Shown here: piece by piece, positions 53,464 to 62,250 of the stretch
How positions within the stretch are numbered: position 1 is the stretch's first letter
Layout: each line of letters opens with the position of its first letter
From: Micromonospora cremea
GTDB taxonomy: Bacteria > Actinomycetota > Actinomycetes > Mycobacteriales > Micromonosporaceae
NCBI RefSeq assembly: GCF_900143515.1
Contig: NZ_FSQT01000002.1
Coordinates: forward strand, 3,473,501-3,537,500
Direction of reading: 5' to 3'
DNA: 64,000 nucleotides
Program-made: the position numbers and the translations under genes
Notes under the pieces: generated by a model
Databases searched by the model: none
What the model saw: the letters and a program-made list of their open reading frames with translations, nothing else
Told to the model about the DNA's origin: nothing

Positions 53464-56064
53464 GTGCCCCTCACGAAGGCGACCGCCGTGCTCCTCGCGT
53501 ACCCGTTCCGCCTCCTCGTCCCCCGCCGGGCCGCACCGGAGGCCGCCGTGTCCGCGGCGGTGGCGCTGCTCGTCCTCACCGGTGCCGCTGATCTGGTCCC
53601 GACCTCGGTGGTGATCGCGCTGGCCGGTGGCGCGGGCGCCACGCTCGCCGGGGTGCGGCTCTCCCGGCTGGCGACCCGCCGCCCCACCGATGCGTCCCCC
53701 ACCGAGCTGTCGCCCACCGAGGTCACGCCCGCCGACCCGTCGACCGCCGGACCGTGGCGCGCCGACGCACCGCCCGGTAGGCCGATCGCAGTCGATCCCG
53801 TCGCCACGATGCCGTCGGGGCCCACGCCGCCCGCGTCGGGCGTGGATGCGGCCGGCGGGATGCCGGCGGCACGTCCGGCCGGGCGAGCCACCCGGCGGCG
53901 CGTGGCCGCACGTGCGGCGGGCGTGCTGCTCGACGCGGCGGTGGTGGCGGCCGGCCTCACCGCCGCCGTGCTGCCGCTGGCCGACACCGGGCACCGGACC
54001 GCGGCGCTGGTCGGGTTGCTGGTCGCGGCAGCCCTGTCCGCGGCCGGACTGCGCCGGCTCCCCGACCGGACGCGGCCACCGGTCCGGGTCCGGCTGCGCC
54101 ACCTGATCGAGGCGACCGGCCCGGCCGTGGGGCTGGCCCTCGCCGCCTGGCTGCTGCTGCCCCGGGACATCCTGCCGGTGCCCGCCCGACTGGTCGCGGC
54201 ACTGGGGCTCGGCGGGCTGGGCATGGCCGCGCTCAGTGCGCTCACCGGCCCGCATCGGCGCTCGGGTGCCGCGATCTGCCGGGGTGGAGTTCTGCTCACC
54301 CTGGTCGGGCTGGCGCTGCTGGCCACCCTGCCGCCCGCGCCGGCCGGTCGGGCGGCCCTGCTGGCCGTACCGCCGCTGGTGCTCGGGATGCTGCTCACCG
54401 CGCTGGGTGCGGGCGACGCCATGGATGCCGCCGGCGTGGAGGCGACGGATGAGCCGGCCGCCTGGCCCCGCTCGGTGCTCCCGGCGGCGATGCTGCTGCT
54501 GGCGGCGGGTCTGCACCTGGGCGCTGGCCGTTCGCCGGACCGGATGAGCGTGCTGCTGGCCGTGGCCGCGGTGCCGCCACTGGTGCTGCGCGAGCTGTTG
54601 CGCGCCGGTGACACGGCAACTCCCGACCGCCGTGCCGCACACCGCCGGCGTGCCGGCCGGGCCGTCCGGCACCGCCGCGCGAGCCAGCCACGCTGGCTCG
54701 GCGCGCCGGACCGCCGGGCCGGCGCGCCCGACGACCGGCCCGCCAGCTCGAACAGCATCGGCTCGACCTGGCCGCCCGACGGCGCGGTGCCGTGGTCGCC
54801 GCTCAGCCCCCGATCCGCGCGAGGTGGCGGCGGTCCGGGCGACCGCGCGGCCCTGATGGATGCCCTCGCCGCGATCGGCGACGTGCCGGCGCCAGCCGGC
54901 GCGCTGCTGCTGGTCGACCTGCACGGCGCGGACGGGATCGGCCCGGCGGCCAGGGAGGACGTGCTGGCCGAGGCGGTCCGTCGGGCCCGCGCGGTCGTCG
55001 CCCCCGGCGACCTGGTCACCGGCTGCGCGGGTGCCGGCTTCGCGGTGGTCACCGCCGTCGGCCCGGTGCTGGCGTACGCGTTGGGCACCCGGCTGATGAC
55101 GGCGCTCACCCCGCCCTACCGGCTGGCCGGGTCGGTGCTGCGGGTGCAGGCGAGCATCGGGCTGGCCGAGGTGAGCGGCGCCGGACCGGCGGACGTGCTC
55201 CGCCAGGCCGAGCTGGCCCGGCGGCGGGCCGTGCAGCTGGGCCGGGACCGGGTCGAGTGGTACGACGCGTTCCTCGAGGAGCAGTTGGTCCGCCGGCTCG
55301 ACCTGGAGCGTGAGCTGCCGGGTGCGGTGGCGCGTGGCGAGCTGGATCTGGTCTACCAGCCGGTGCTCGACCTGGGCGGCCGGCAGCCGGTGGGCGCTGA
55401 GGCGCTGCTGCGCTGGCGCAGCCCGGTGCTGGGCACGGTGCTCCCGGCTGAGCTGCTGCCGGTCGCCGAGGACCTGGACCTGGTCGGGGAGTTGGAGTGG
55501 TGGGTGTTGGACCGGGCGTGCCGCCAGTTGGCCGACTGGTCGGCGGGCACCCGGGAGCTGTGGATGGCGGTCAACGTCACCACCCGGGAGTTGACCACGC
55601 CCGACTTCGTGCAGCGTGCCGCGGCCGTACTGGCCGCGTACGGGGTGTCGCCGGAGCGGCTGGTGGTGGAGGTGGCTGAGCCGAGGATCGCCGCCGACCT
55701 GCCGACCGTGGTGGCCCGGCTGGCCGGCCTGCGGTCGCTGGGCGTCCGCACCGCGCTGGACGACTTCCGGGCCGAACAGGCCTCGCTGGCCCAGCTGCGC
55801 CGGCTGCCGATCGACCTGCTCAAGGTGGGCCCGGAGCTGGTGGGCGCCCGACCGGACGGGCAGCCGCCGCTGATCGACGTGGTGGTCAACGTCGGCGAGC
55901 GGCTGGGGGTGGAGATCGTCGCCGAGGAGCTGGAGTCACCGGCCCAGGTCGAGGGGGCGCACCGGGCCGGCTGCCGGTACGGGCAGGGCTTCGCGCTGGC
56001 CCGCCCGGCGACCGCCGAGCGGGTCGAGGCGTACTTCGAGGAGTTTCCCTCGACGTCCCGCTGA
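53464..56064 (+). CDS. Membrane protein with degenerate GGDEF and EAL domains
   Basis: The protein (866 residues from GTG 53464; the start is uncertain as no good ribosome-binding site is seen) has a membrane part with about eight helices broken by a Pro/Thr-rich loop, then a GGDEF-like domain in which the motif reads GCAGAGF (520-526) instead of GGDEF, and an EAL domain with E646 in GAEALLRWRSP. In the EAL domain the LEITE motif is VEVAE, the DDFGTGYSS loop is DDFRAEQAS (766-774), and KxDR reads KVGPE. It most likely makes no c-di-GMP and cleaves little or none, so it is probably an effector or scaffold. The canonical relative is at 38454. Confidence 0.85.
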   Translation: MPLTKATAVLLAYPFRLLVPRRAAPEAAVSAAVALLVLTGAADLVPTSVVIALAGGAGATLAGVRLSRLATRRPTDASPTELSPTEVTPADPSTAGPWRADAPPGRPIAVDPVATMPSGPTPPASGVDAAGGMPAARPAGRATRRRVAARAAGVLLDAAVVAAGLTAAVLPLADTGHRTAALVGLLVAAALSAAGLRRLPDRTRPPVRVRLRHLIEATGPAVGLALAAWLLLPRDILPVPARLVAALGLGGLGMAALSALTGPHRRSGAAICRGGVLLTLVGLALLATLPPAPAGRAALLAVPPLVLGMLLTALGAGDAMDAAGVEATDEPAAWPRSVLPAAMLLLAAGLHLGAGRSPDRMSVLLAVAAVPPLVLRELLRAGDTATPDRRAAHRRRAGRAVRHRRASQPRWLGAPDRRAGAPDDRPASSNSIGSTWPPDGAVPWSPLSPRSARGGGGPGDRAALMDALAAIGDVPAPAGALLLVDLHGADGIGPAAREDVLAEAVRRARAVVAPGDLVTGCAGAGFAVVTAVGPVLAYALGTRLMTALTPPYRLAGSVLRVQASIGLAEVSGAGPADVLRQAELARRRAVQLGRDRVEWYDAFLEEQLVRRLDLERELPGAVARGELDLVYQPVLDLGGRQPVGAEALLRWRSPVLGTVLPAELLPVAEDLDLVGELEWWVLDRACRQLADWSAGTRELWMAVNVTTRELTTPDFVQRAAAVLAAYGVSPERLVVEVAEPRIAADLPTVVARLAGLRSLGVRTALDDFRAEQASLAQLRRLPIDLLKVGPELVGARPDGQPPLIDVVVNVGERLGVEIVAEELESPAQVEGAHRAGCRYGQGFALARPATAERVEAYFEEFPSTSR

Positions 56065-56087
56065 CCACTCACCGCGGGTGAACCGGC

Positions 56088-57107
56088 TCACCTGCTCCGC
56101 GGAGGTGCGGTGCTGCCGCGCGGGGTGAGGTGCGGCGTCTCGTCCTGGACCCGGGTCGCGGGCTGCCCGGCGATGACGGCGAGAAGTTGCCGGGCGGCGT
56201 GCGCGCCGTACGCCGGGATGTCGCGGCCCAACGCGGTCAGCGGCGGGTGCACCAGCCGGCAGAGCGGTGAGTCGTCCCAGGCCACGATGGACAGATCGCC
56301 CGGCACGGTGAGCCCCATCTCCTGGGCCACGGAGAGCCCGGCGATGGCCATCACGTCGTTGTCGTAGATGACCGCGGTGGGCCGCTGCGCGGCGCTGAGC
56401 AGGCGGCGGGTGGCCCGGCCGCCCTCCTCGCCGGTGTAGTCGGACCAGACGGTGACCGCGTCGAGCAGGTCGAGCCGCCGGCATACCGCCGCGAAGGCCT
56501 CGGTACGGATCTCGGTGTGCCGCAGGTCGGGCAGGCCGCCGACCCGGGCGATGCGGCGGTGCCCGAGCGCGACCAGGTACTGCACCGCCTCGGTCAGTGC
56601 GGCTGCGTCGTCGGACCAGACGCTGGCCAGGTCGCCGGTGCCGCCCGGCCCGCCGATCACCACCGCCGGTAGCTGGAGCTGTTCGAGGGCGGGGATGCGG
56701 CGGTCGTCGGTGCGCAGGTCGCAGACGAGCACGCCGTCCACCCGGCGCTCGCCCCACCAGCGCCGGTAGACCGCGATCTCGGCGTCCTGGTCGGCCACCA
56801 CCTGGAGGGTCAGCGCGTACGAGCGGGCGGAGAGTTCGGCCTCGACGCCGCTGATCAGCTCCATGAAGAACGGCTCGATGCCCAGTATCCGGGCCGGTCG
56901 GCACAGGGCCAGGCCGACCGCCTCGGCCGTGGCGCCGGAGAGTGCCCGGGCGGCGCTGCTCGGGCTGAACCCGATCTCGTCGGCGATGGCCAGGATGCGC
57001 TGCCGGGTGGTCTCGGAGACGCCGGGCTGCCCGTTCAGCGCGTACGACACGGCGCCCTTGGACACCCCGGCGCGTCGGGCGACGTCGGCGATGGTCGGCC
57101 GCTTCAC
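56088..57107 (-). CDS. LacI-family transcriptional regulator
   Basis: The 339-residue protein starts MKRPTIADVARRAGVSKGAV, the LacI HTH and hinge (ARALSGATAEAVGL near residues 53-66), followed by a periplasmic-binding-like ligand domain (VDGVLVCDLRTDDRRIPALE; VAWDDSPLCRLVHPPLTALG). GTG at 57107 has AAGGAG upstream. It is divergent from the beta-mannosidase region, with a LacI-type palindrome at 57347 and a promoter at 57425, so control by mannosides is likely. Confidence 0.9.
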   Translation of the reverse strand: MKRPTIADVARRAGVSKGAVSYALNGQPGVSETTRQRILAIADEIGFSPSSAARALSGATAEAVGLALCRPARILGIEPFFMELISGVEAELSARSYALTLQVVADQDAEIAVYRRWWGERRVDGVLVCDLRTDDRRIPALEQLQLPAVVIGGPGGTGDLASVWSDDAAALTEAVQYLVALGHRRIARVGGLPDLRHTEIRTEAFAAVCRRLDLLDAVTVWSDYTGEEGGRATRRLLSAAQRPTAVIYDNDVMAIAGLSVAQEMGLTVPGDLSIVAWDDSPLCRLVHPPLTALGRDIPAYGAHAARQLLAVIAGQPATRVQDETPHLTPRGSTAPPRSR

Positions 57108-57346
57108 CGGCGTGCTCCTTCACTCTCCGCCCCCAGGGGCCGGGTTTCTGGCTGACCGTCACCACACTCGGCCCGGTCAGCGGGCGGCGGGGTGAGTCGG
57201 CGGCCTCAACCTAGCGCAACCGGTGTCGGCGGCGGGCGACCGAAAGTCCACGATCGAATCGGCCGCCGGCTGCGGGGTGCTTGCACGGTTCAGCGTACCG
57301 ATGCCCTCGCGGTTTCAGAGCGCGGTCCGGCGTGCGGAGCTGCTAC

Positions 57347-57358
57347 GGAAAGCGCTCC
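57347..57358. promoter_or_regulatory. LacI-type operator
   Basis: GGAAAGCGCTCC has the central CG flanked by A-rich/T-rich arms of LacI-family operators. It lies 240 bases upstream of the LacI gene start and 67 bases before the promoter of the mannosidase. Between 57108 and 57346 I see nothing else that I can support. Confidence 0.5.
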
Positions 57359-57424
57359 ACCACTCGTGTTCGCGCTCCCAGGAATCCCTCCGGGTGACGG
57401 GCCGAGCACCGCCGTAACAAGCCG

Positions 57425-57453
57425 TTGACACCCCTGGAACCGGCCCGTACGGT
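57425..57453 (+). promoter_or_regulatory. Promoter in front of the permease remnant and mannosidase
   Basis: TTGACA (57425-57430), a 17-base spacer and TACGGT (57448-57453) form a strong promoter. Transcription would start near 57460 and read through the permease remnant into the mannosidase gene. Confidence 0.6.
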
Positions 57454-57480
57454 GGCCTCACTTATCCGGTTCAGTCAACG

Positions 57481-57606
57481 TCTCTCGTCATCTACCGCCG
57501 GGTGCTCGCCGAGGCCTTCGTGGCTACCATCCCCTTGCTGATCATGCTGTTCATCGGTGGACGCCAGATCGTCCGCGGAATCATGGAAGGTGCGGTGAAA
57601 TCTTGA
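57481..57606 (+). pseudogene. C-terminal remnant of a carbohydrate ABC transporter permease (CUT1, MalG type)
   Basis: The frame ending in the TGA at 57604 encodes a hydrophobic helix and the tail RQIVRGIMEGAVKS. This matches the C-terminus of MalG-type sugar permeases, which end in a helix followed by QRxIVxGLTxGAVKG. About 40 codons are left, with no start codon and no upstream homologous sequence. The stop overlaps the TTG start of the mannosidase (TTGA), so the ancestral permease and mannosidase were co-translated. The rest of the permease, and any upstream transporter genes, have been deleted. Confidence 0.75.
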
Positions 57607-60044
57607 GCCGACAGGCACTCCACGACGGCTGGACCCTGCGGGCGGCGCCCGGAGCACAGGTCCCGGCGGAAATCGCCGACCGGTCCGTGCCGGCCACCGT
57701 GCCCGGCTGCGTGCACACCGACCTGCTCGACGCCGGCCTGATCCCCGACCCCTACCTCGACGACAACGAGGTGGCGCTGGCCTGGATCGGGCGCACCGAC
57801 TGGAGCTACCGGACGAGCTTCCGCCGCCCGCCCGGCGACCACGACCGGGTCGACCTGGTCTGCGCCGGCCTGGACACCGTCGCCACCCTCACCGTCAACG
57901 GTGTCGAGGTCGGCCGCACCGAGAACATGCACCGCGGCTACCGGTTCGACGTCCGCTCGCTGCTGCGTGACGGCGACAACGACCTGGTGGTCACGTTCGG
58001 CTCCGCCTACCGGTACGCCGAGGCGCAGCAGGAGCGGCTCGGCGACCGGCCCAACGCCTATCCGGAGCCGTTCCACTTCATCCGCAAGATGGCCTGCAAC
58101 TTCGGCTGGGACTGGGGCCCGACGCTGGTCACCGCCGGCATCTGGCAGGAGATCGGCCTGCACGCCTGGTCCACCGCCCGGCTGGCCACCGTCCGCCCGC
58201 TGGTCACCCTGGCCGGCCAGGACGGGCGGGTCGAGCTGCACGTCGAGGTCGAACGGGTCGCGGACGTCCCGCTGACCGTCCGGGCCACCGTCGCCGGCGC
58301 TCACGCCGAGGTGGTCGTCCCGGCCGGGCAGCGCACGGCCGTGCTGACCCTCGCCGTCCGCGAGCCCGCGCTGTGGTGGCCCCGGGGGTACGGCGAGCAG
58401 ACGCGCCACCCGCTGGAGGTCACCCTGCACGCAGCGGACGGCGACACCCTGGACACCTGGTCCCGGCAGGTCGGCTTCCGCTCGGTCCGGCTGGACACCA
58501 GCCCCGACGAGCACGGCACCTCGTTCGCGCTGTCGGTCAACGACGTCCCGGTGTTCGTGCGCGGGGTCAACTGGATCCCGGACGACGCGTTCCCCACCCG
58601 GGTCACCCGGGAACGGCTGGCCGGGCGCTTCGACCAGGCCGCCGCGGCCAACATCAACCTGCTGCGGGTCTGGGGCGGCGGCCGGTACGAGTCGACGGAC
58701 TTCTACGACCTCGCCGACGAGCGGGGCCTGCTGGTCCAGCAGGACTTCCTGTTCGCCTGCGCGGCGTACCCGGAGGAGGAGCCGTTCGGCAGCGAGGTGG
58801 CCGCCGAGGCCGCCGAACAGGTCACCCGGCTGGCACCCCACCCGTCGCTGGTGCTCTGGACCGGCAACAACGAGAACATCTGGGGCTGGCACGACTGGGA
58901 CTGGCAGGAGGCGCTCGCCGGACGCACCTGGGGGCGCGGCTACTACCTGGACGTGCTGCCCCGCCTCGTCGGTGAGCTGGACCCGACGCGCCCGTACTGG
59001 CCCGGCAGCCCCTGGTCGGGCACTGAGGAGATCCACCCCAACGATCCGGCGCACGGCACCACGCACATCTGGGACGTGTGGAACACCGACGACTACACGA
59101 AGTACCGGGAGTACGTGCCGCGCTTCGTCGCCGAGTTCGGCTACCAGGGGCCACCGGCGTACGCCACCCTGCGCCGGGCGCTGAGCGACGAACCCCTCGC
59201 CCACAACTCACCGGGCATGGCGCACCACCAGAAGGCCGCCGGCGGAGACGCCAAGCTCCAGCGGGGCCTGGACGCCCACCTGCCCGCCCCGGCGGACTTC
59301 GACGACTGGCACTACCTGACCCAGCTCAACCAGGCCCGGGCGATCCAGCTCGGGGTGGAGCACTTCCGTTCGCACAGGGACGTCTGCGCCGGCACCATCG
59401 TCTGGCAGCTCAACGACTGCTGGCCGGTCACCTCCTGGTCGGCCATCGACGGTGACGGCCGGCGCAAACCCCTGTGGTACGCGCTACGCCACGCGTACGC
59501 CGACCGGCTGCTCACCGTCCAGCCCCGCGACGGCGGCCTGGCCCTCGTCGCGGTGAACGACGGCGGCACGCCCTGGCGGGCGTCGACCTCGGTGACCCGG
59601 CTGACCCTCGCCGGCGCGCCCAGGGTCAAGACGACGATGGAGCTGGACGTGCCCGCCTACTCGGCGGTGACGCTGGCGCTGCCGGCGGAGCTGGCCCGGC
59701 CGGACGAGGCCCGGCGGGAGCTGCTGGTCGCCGAGGCGGGGGAGAGCGCCGACCGGGCGCTCTGGTTCTTCGCCGAGGACCGCGACGGCGACTGGCCGGC
59801 GGCGGCCTGGGACGCGACGGTCGAGCCGGTCGACGGCGGGCAGCGGGTCCGGGTCACCGCCCGCACGGTGCTGCGCGACCTGACCCTCTTCCCGGACCGC
59901 CTGGACCCGACGGCGTCCGTGGACGAGGCGCTGGTCACCCTGCTGCCGGGCGAGTCGGTCACCCTCACCGTGCGGGCCGACACCGCGTTGGACCCGGCGG
60001 CGCTGACCAGCCGCCCGGTGCTGCGCTGCGTCAACGACCTCTGA
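57603..60044 (+). CDS. Beta-mannosidase, glycoside hydrolase family 2
   Basis: The 813-residue protein has the GH2 N-terminal sugar-binding domain, an immunoglobulin-like domain and the TIM barrel with FVRGVNWIPDDAFPTRVTRE (about residues 318-337). The acid/base is E424 in WTGNNENIWGW and the nucleophile E511 in AEFGYQGPP, placed as in known beta-mannosidases. It has no signal peptide, so it works on imported mannosides. TTG at 57603 overlaps the stop of a permease remnant. LacI at 57107 is the likely regulator. Confidence 0.9.
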   Translation: MSRQALHDGWTLRAAPGAQVPAEIADRSVPATVPGCVHTDLLDAGLIPDPYLDDNEVALAWIGRTDWSYRTSFRRPPGDHDRVDLVCAGLDTVATLTVNGVEVGRTENMHRGYRFDVRSLLRDGDNDLVVTFGSAYRYAEAQQERLGDRPNAYPEPFHFIRKMACNFGWDWGPTLVTAGIWQEIGLHAWSTARLATVRPLVTLAGQDGRVELHVEVERVADVPLTVRATVAGAHAEVVVPAGQRTAVLTLAVREPALWWPRGYGEQTRHPLEVTLHAADGDTLDTWSRQVGFRSVRLDTSPDEHGTSFALSVNDVPVFVRGVNWIPDDAFPTRVTRERLAGRFDQAAAANINLLRVWGGGRYESTDFYDLADERGLLVQQDFLFACAAYPEEEPFGSEVAAEAAEQVTRLAPHPSLVLWTGNNENIWGWHDWDWQEALAGRTWGRGYYLDVLPRLVGELDPTRPYWPGSPWSGTEEIHPNDPAHGTTHIWDVWNTDDYTKYREYVPRFVAEFGYQGPPAYATLRRALSDEPLAHNSPGMAHHQKAAGGDAKLQRGLDAHLPAPADFDDWHYLTQLNQARAIQLGVEHFRSHRDVCAGTIVWQLNDCWPVTSWSAIDGDGRRKPLWYALRHAYADRLLTVQPRDGGLALVAVNDGGTPWRASTSVTRLTLAGAPRVKTTMELDVPAYSAVTLALPAELARPDEARRELLVAEAGESADRALWFFAEDRDGDWPAAAWDATVEPVDGGQRVRVTARTVLRDLTLFPDRLDPTASVDEALVTLLPGESVTLTVRADTALDPAALTSRPVLRCVNDL

Positions 60045-60047
60045 AAG

Positions 60048-60091
60048 GAAGGGCCCCTTCTCAACGCCTCCGGTAGAGGAGGGGCCCCTTC
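60048..60091 (+). repeat. GAAGGG/GGGGCCCC double-palindrome repeat, also a likely terminator
   Basis: GAAGGGCCCCTTC (60048-60060) and AGGGGCCCCTTC (60080-60091) are each palindromic and can pair with each other; CCTC (60067-60070) and GAGG (60076-60079) close the inner loop. It starts four bases after the mannosidase stop, so it can terminate that message. The form recalls GC-rich repeats that I associate with Micromonospora genomes. Confidence 0.65.
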
Positions 60092-60154
60092 TTGACAACC
60101 TGGGCGGACCGCCGTACCCAGCGGTTGAAGACTTCTTCAAGTGCTAAAGTCTTC
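60092..60154 (+). promoter_or_regulatory. arsR-sulP promoter with ArsR-type operators
   Basis: TTGACA (60092-60097), 17-base spacer, TACCCA (60115-60120). The expected transcription start lies in a palindrome TTGAAGACTTCTTCAA (60125-60140). A second inverted pair is GAAGACTT (60127-60134) with AAGTCTTC (60147-60154). The ArsR-type protein encoded at 60176 is the probable ligand. Confidence 0.6.
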
Positions 60155-60175
60155 GTATCGATCGGGGAGGTGCGC

Positions 60176-60514
60176 ATGTCGGTCCCGCTTTACCAGGCGA
60201 AGGCGGAACTCTTCCGCACCCTCGGGCACCCGGTACGTATTCGGGTCCTCGAACTGCTTCAGGACGGCCCGAAGCCGGTCCGCGACCTGCTCGCCGTGAT
60301 CGAGGTGGAGGCCTCCAACCTCTCCCAGCAGCTCGCCGTGCTGCGCCGTGCCGGGATGGTCACCTCACACCGCGACGGTCCCCTCGTCATGTACGCGCTC
60401 AGCACCCCGGACGTGGCCGACCTGCTGGCCGCCGGGCGGCGGATCCTCGGCGCGGTCCTCACCGACCGGGACGGCCTCCTCGACGAGCTGCGGGCCACCG
60501 GCGGGGACAGGTGA
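60176..60514 (+). CDS. ArsR/SmtB-family regulator without cysteine
   Basis: The 112-residue protein has the ArsR winged HTH: AELFRTLGHPVRIRVLELLQ (about residues 10-29) and the recognition helix EASNLSQQLAVLRRAGMVTS (about 45-64). It has no cysteine at all and lacks the ELCVCDL metal motif of ArsR, so it cannot sense arsenite or persulfide in the usual way; it may use another metal site or another signal. GGGGAGG precedes the ATG. It is coupled to the SulP gene by a 4-base overlap. Confidence 0.87.
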   Translation: MSVPLYQAKAELFRTLGHPVRIRVLELLQDGPKPVRDLLAVIEVEASNLSQQLAVLRRAGMVTSHRDGPLVMYALSTPDVADLLAAGRRILGAVLTDRDGLLDELRATGGDR

Positions 60515-62196
60515 GCGGCGCCTTCCCTGTCGCCCGCGAGCGGCTCCTCGGGCTGCTGCCCGGCCGGGCCGACTGGGTGGCCGTCCGCCGCTCACCGCGC
60601 CGGGACCTGCTGGCCGGGCTCACCGTGGCGGTGGTGGCGCTGCCGCTGGCACTGGCATTCGGTGTCACCTCCGGGCTGGGCGCCCAGGCTGGGCTGATCA
60701 CCGCCGTGATCGCCGGCGCGGTGGCTGCCGTCTTCGGCGGCTCCAACCTCCAGGTCTCCGGGCCGACCGGGGCGATGACCGTCGTGCTGGTGCCGGTGGT
60801 GCAGCAATTCGGAACCACCGGGGTGCTCATGGTCGGGGCGATGGCCGGCCTGGTGCTGATCGCGCTCGCCGTGGCCCGCCTGGGTCGGTACGTCCGCTAC
60901 CTGCCCACCCCGGTGCTGGAGGGTTTCACCGCCGGCATCGCCGTGGTCATCGCCCTGCAACAGGTGCCCGCAGCGCTCGGCGTCACCGACGCGCACGGGG
61001 AGAAGGTCTGGGCCGTCGCCGCCGACGCGGTCGCCCGTTTCGTCGTACACCCGCGGCCGGCCGCGCTCGCCGTGGCCCTCGCCGTCGCGGCGCTGATGCT
61101 GCTGGGTGCCCGGTGGCGGCCCGGCCTGCCCTTTTCGCTGCTAGGCGTGAGCGCCGCCACCGTCATCGCCGAGGTTGTCCCGGTCGACCTGGTCCGGATC
61201 GGCGCGCTGCCGCAGGGCCTGCCCGCTCCCTCGCTCGGCTTCCTGGACCTCGACGCGCTCGGCGTGCTACTGCCCAGCGCGCTCGCGGTCGCCGCGCTCG
61301 CTGCCCTGGAGAGCCTGCTCTCCGCCACCGTCGCCGACGGCATGACCGTCGGTGAACGGCACGACCCGGACCGGGAACTGTTCGGTCAGGGGCTGGCCAA
61401 CCTCGCCGCCCCGGTCTTCGGCGGCATCCCGGCGACCGCAGCCATCGCCCGTACGGCGGTCAACGTCCGCGCCGGGGCGGCCTCGAAGCTGGCGGCCCTC
61501 ACCCACGCCGTCGCCCTCGCGGCGATCGTGCTGGCCGCCGCGCCGTTGGTCGGCCGGATCCCGCTCGCCGCCCTGGCCGGGGTGCTGCTGGCCACCACGG
61601 TCCGCATGGTGGAGGCTGGTTCGCTGTGGGCGTTGGCCCGGGCTACCCGGGGCGATGCGCTCGTGCTGGTGCTCACCTTCGCCGTCACCGTGATCTGGGA
61701 CCTCGTCACCGCCGTCGCGGTCGGCGTCGGCGTCGCCGTGGTGCTCGCCCTGCGCGCGGTGGCCCGCAGCGCCCGGCTGGAACAGGTGCCCCTCGACCCC
61801 GGGGAACACAGCGCCGAGGAGTACGCGCTGCTCACCGAACACATCGTCGCGTACCGGCTGGACGGGCCGCTGTTCTTCGCCGCGGCCCACACCTTCCTGC
61901 TCGAGCTCTCCGAGGTCGCCGACGTCCGTGTCGTCATTCTGCGGATGTCCCGGGTGACCACCATGGACGCTACCGGTGCGCACGTCCTCGGCGATGCGAT
62001 CCGACGGCTACGGGGACGCGGGATCACCGTCCTGCTCTCTGGCATCACCCCCGCCCACGAACAGGTCCTCGCCACCCTCGGAGTGGCCGACGACCTGCGC
62101 CGCGAGGGGCTGGTCTTTCCCGACACCCCGGCCGCGATCCGGCACGCTCGCGCGGAGGCGCTCTCCGTGCCGGGCGGCGCGGCTGGCCGGACGTGA
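60511..62196 (+). CDS. SulP-family anion transporter with STAS domain
   Basis: The 561-residue protein has about 12 membrane helices with the SulP signature region (LLAGLTVAVVALPLALAFGV, about residues 31-50; QVSGPTGAMTVVLVPVV, about 78-94; NLAAPVFGGIPATAAIARTA, about 298-317) and a C-terminal STAS domain (VVILRMSRVTTMDATGAHVL, about 475-494). It should carry sulfate, bicarbonate or another anion. GTG at 60511 overlaps the arsR stop, so it is under ArsR control. Confidence 0.9.
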   Translation: MSGAFPVARERLLGLLPGRADWVAVRRSPRRDLLAGLTVAVVALPLALAFGVTSGLGAQAGLITAVIAGAVAAVFGGSNLQVSGPTGAMTVVLVPVVQQFGTTGVLMVGAMAGLVLIALAVARLGRYVRYLPTPVLEGFTAGIAVVIALQQVPAALGVTDAHGEKVWAVAADAVARFVVHPRPAALAVALAVAALMLLGARWRPGLPFSLLGVSAATVIAEVVPVDLVRIGALPQGLPAPSLGFLDLDALGVLLPSALAVAALAALESLLSATVADGMTVGERHDPDRELFGQGLANLAAPVFGGIPATAAIARTAVNVRAGAASKLAALTHAVALAAIVLAAAPLVGRIPLAALAGVLLATTVRMVEAGSLWALARATRGDALVLVLTFAVTVIWDLVTAVAVGVGVAVVLALRAVARSARLEQVPLDPGEHSAEEYALLTEHIVAYRLDGPLFFAAAHTFLLELSEVADVRVVILRMSRVTTMDATGAHVLGDAIRRLRGRGITVLLSGITPAHEQVLATLGVADDLRREGLVFPDTPAAIRHARAEALSVPGGAAGRT

Positions 62197-62250
62197 GGGT
62201 CAGAGGGTGCGCGACCCGGGATCGGGGCCGGGTGGGGCTCAACCCAGGAG

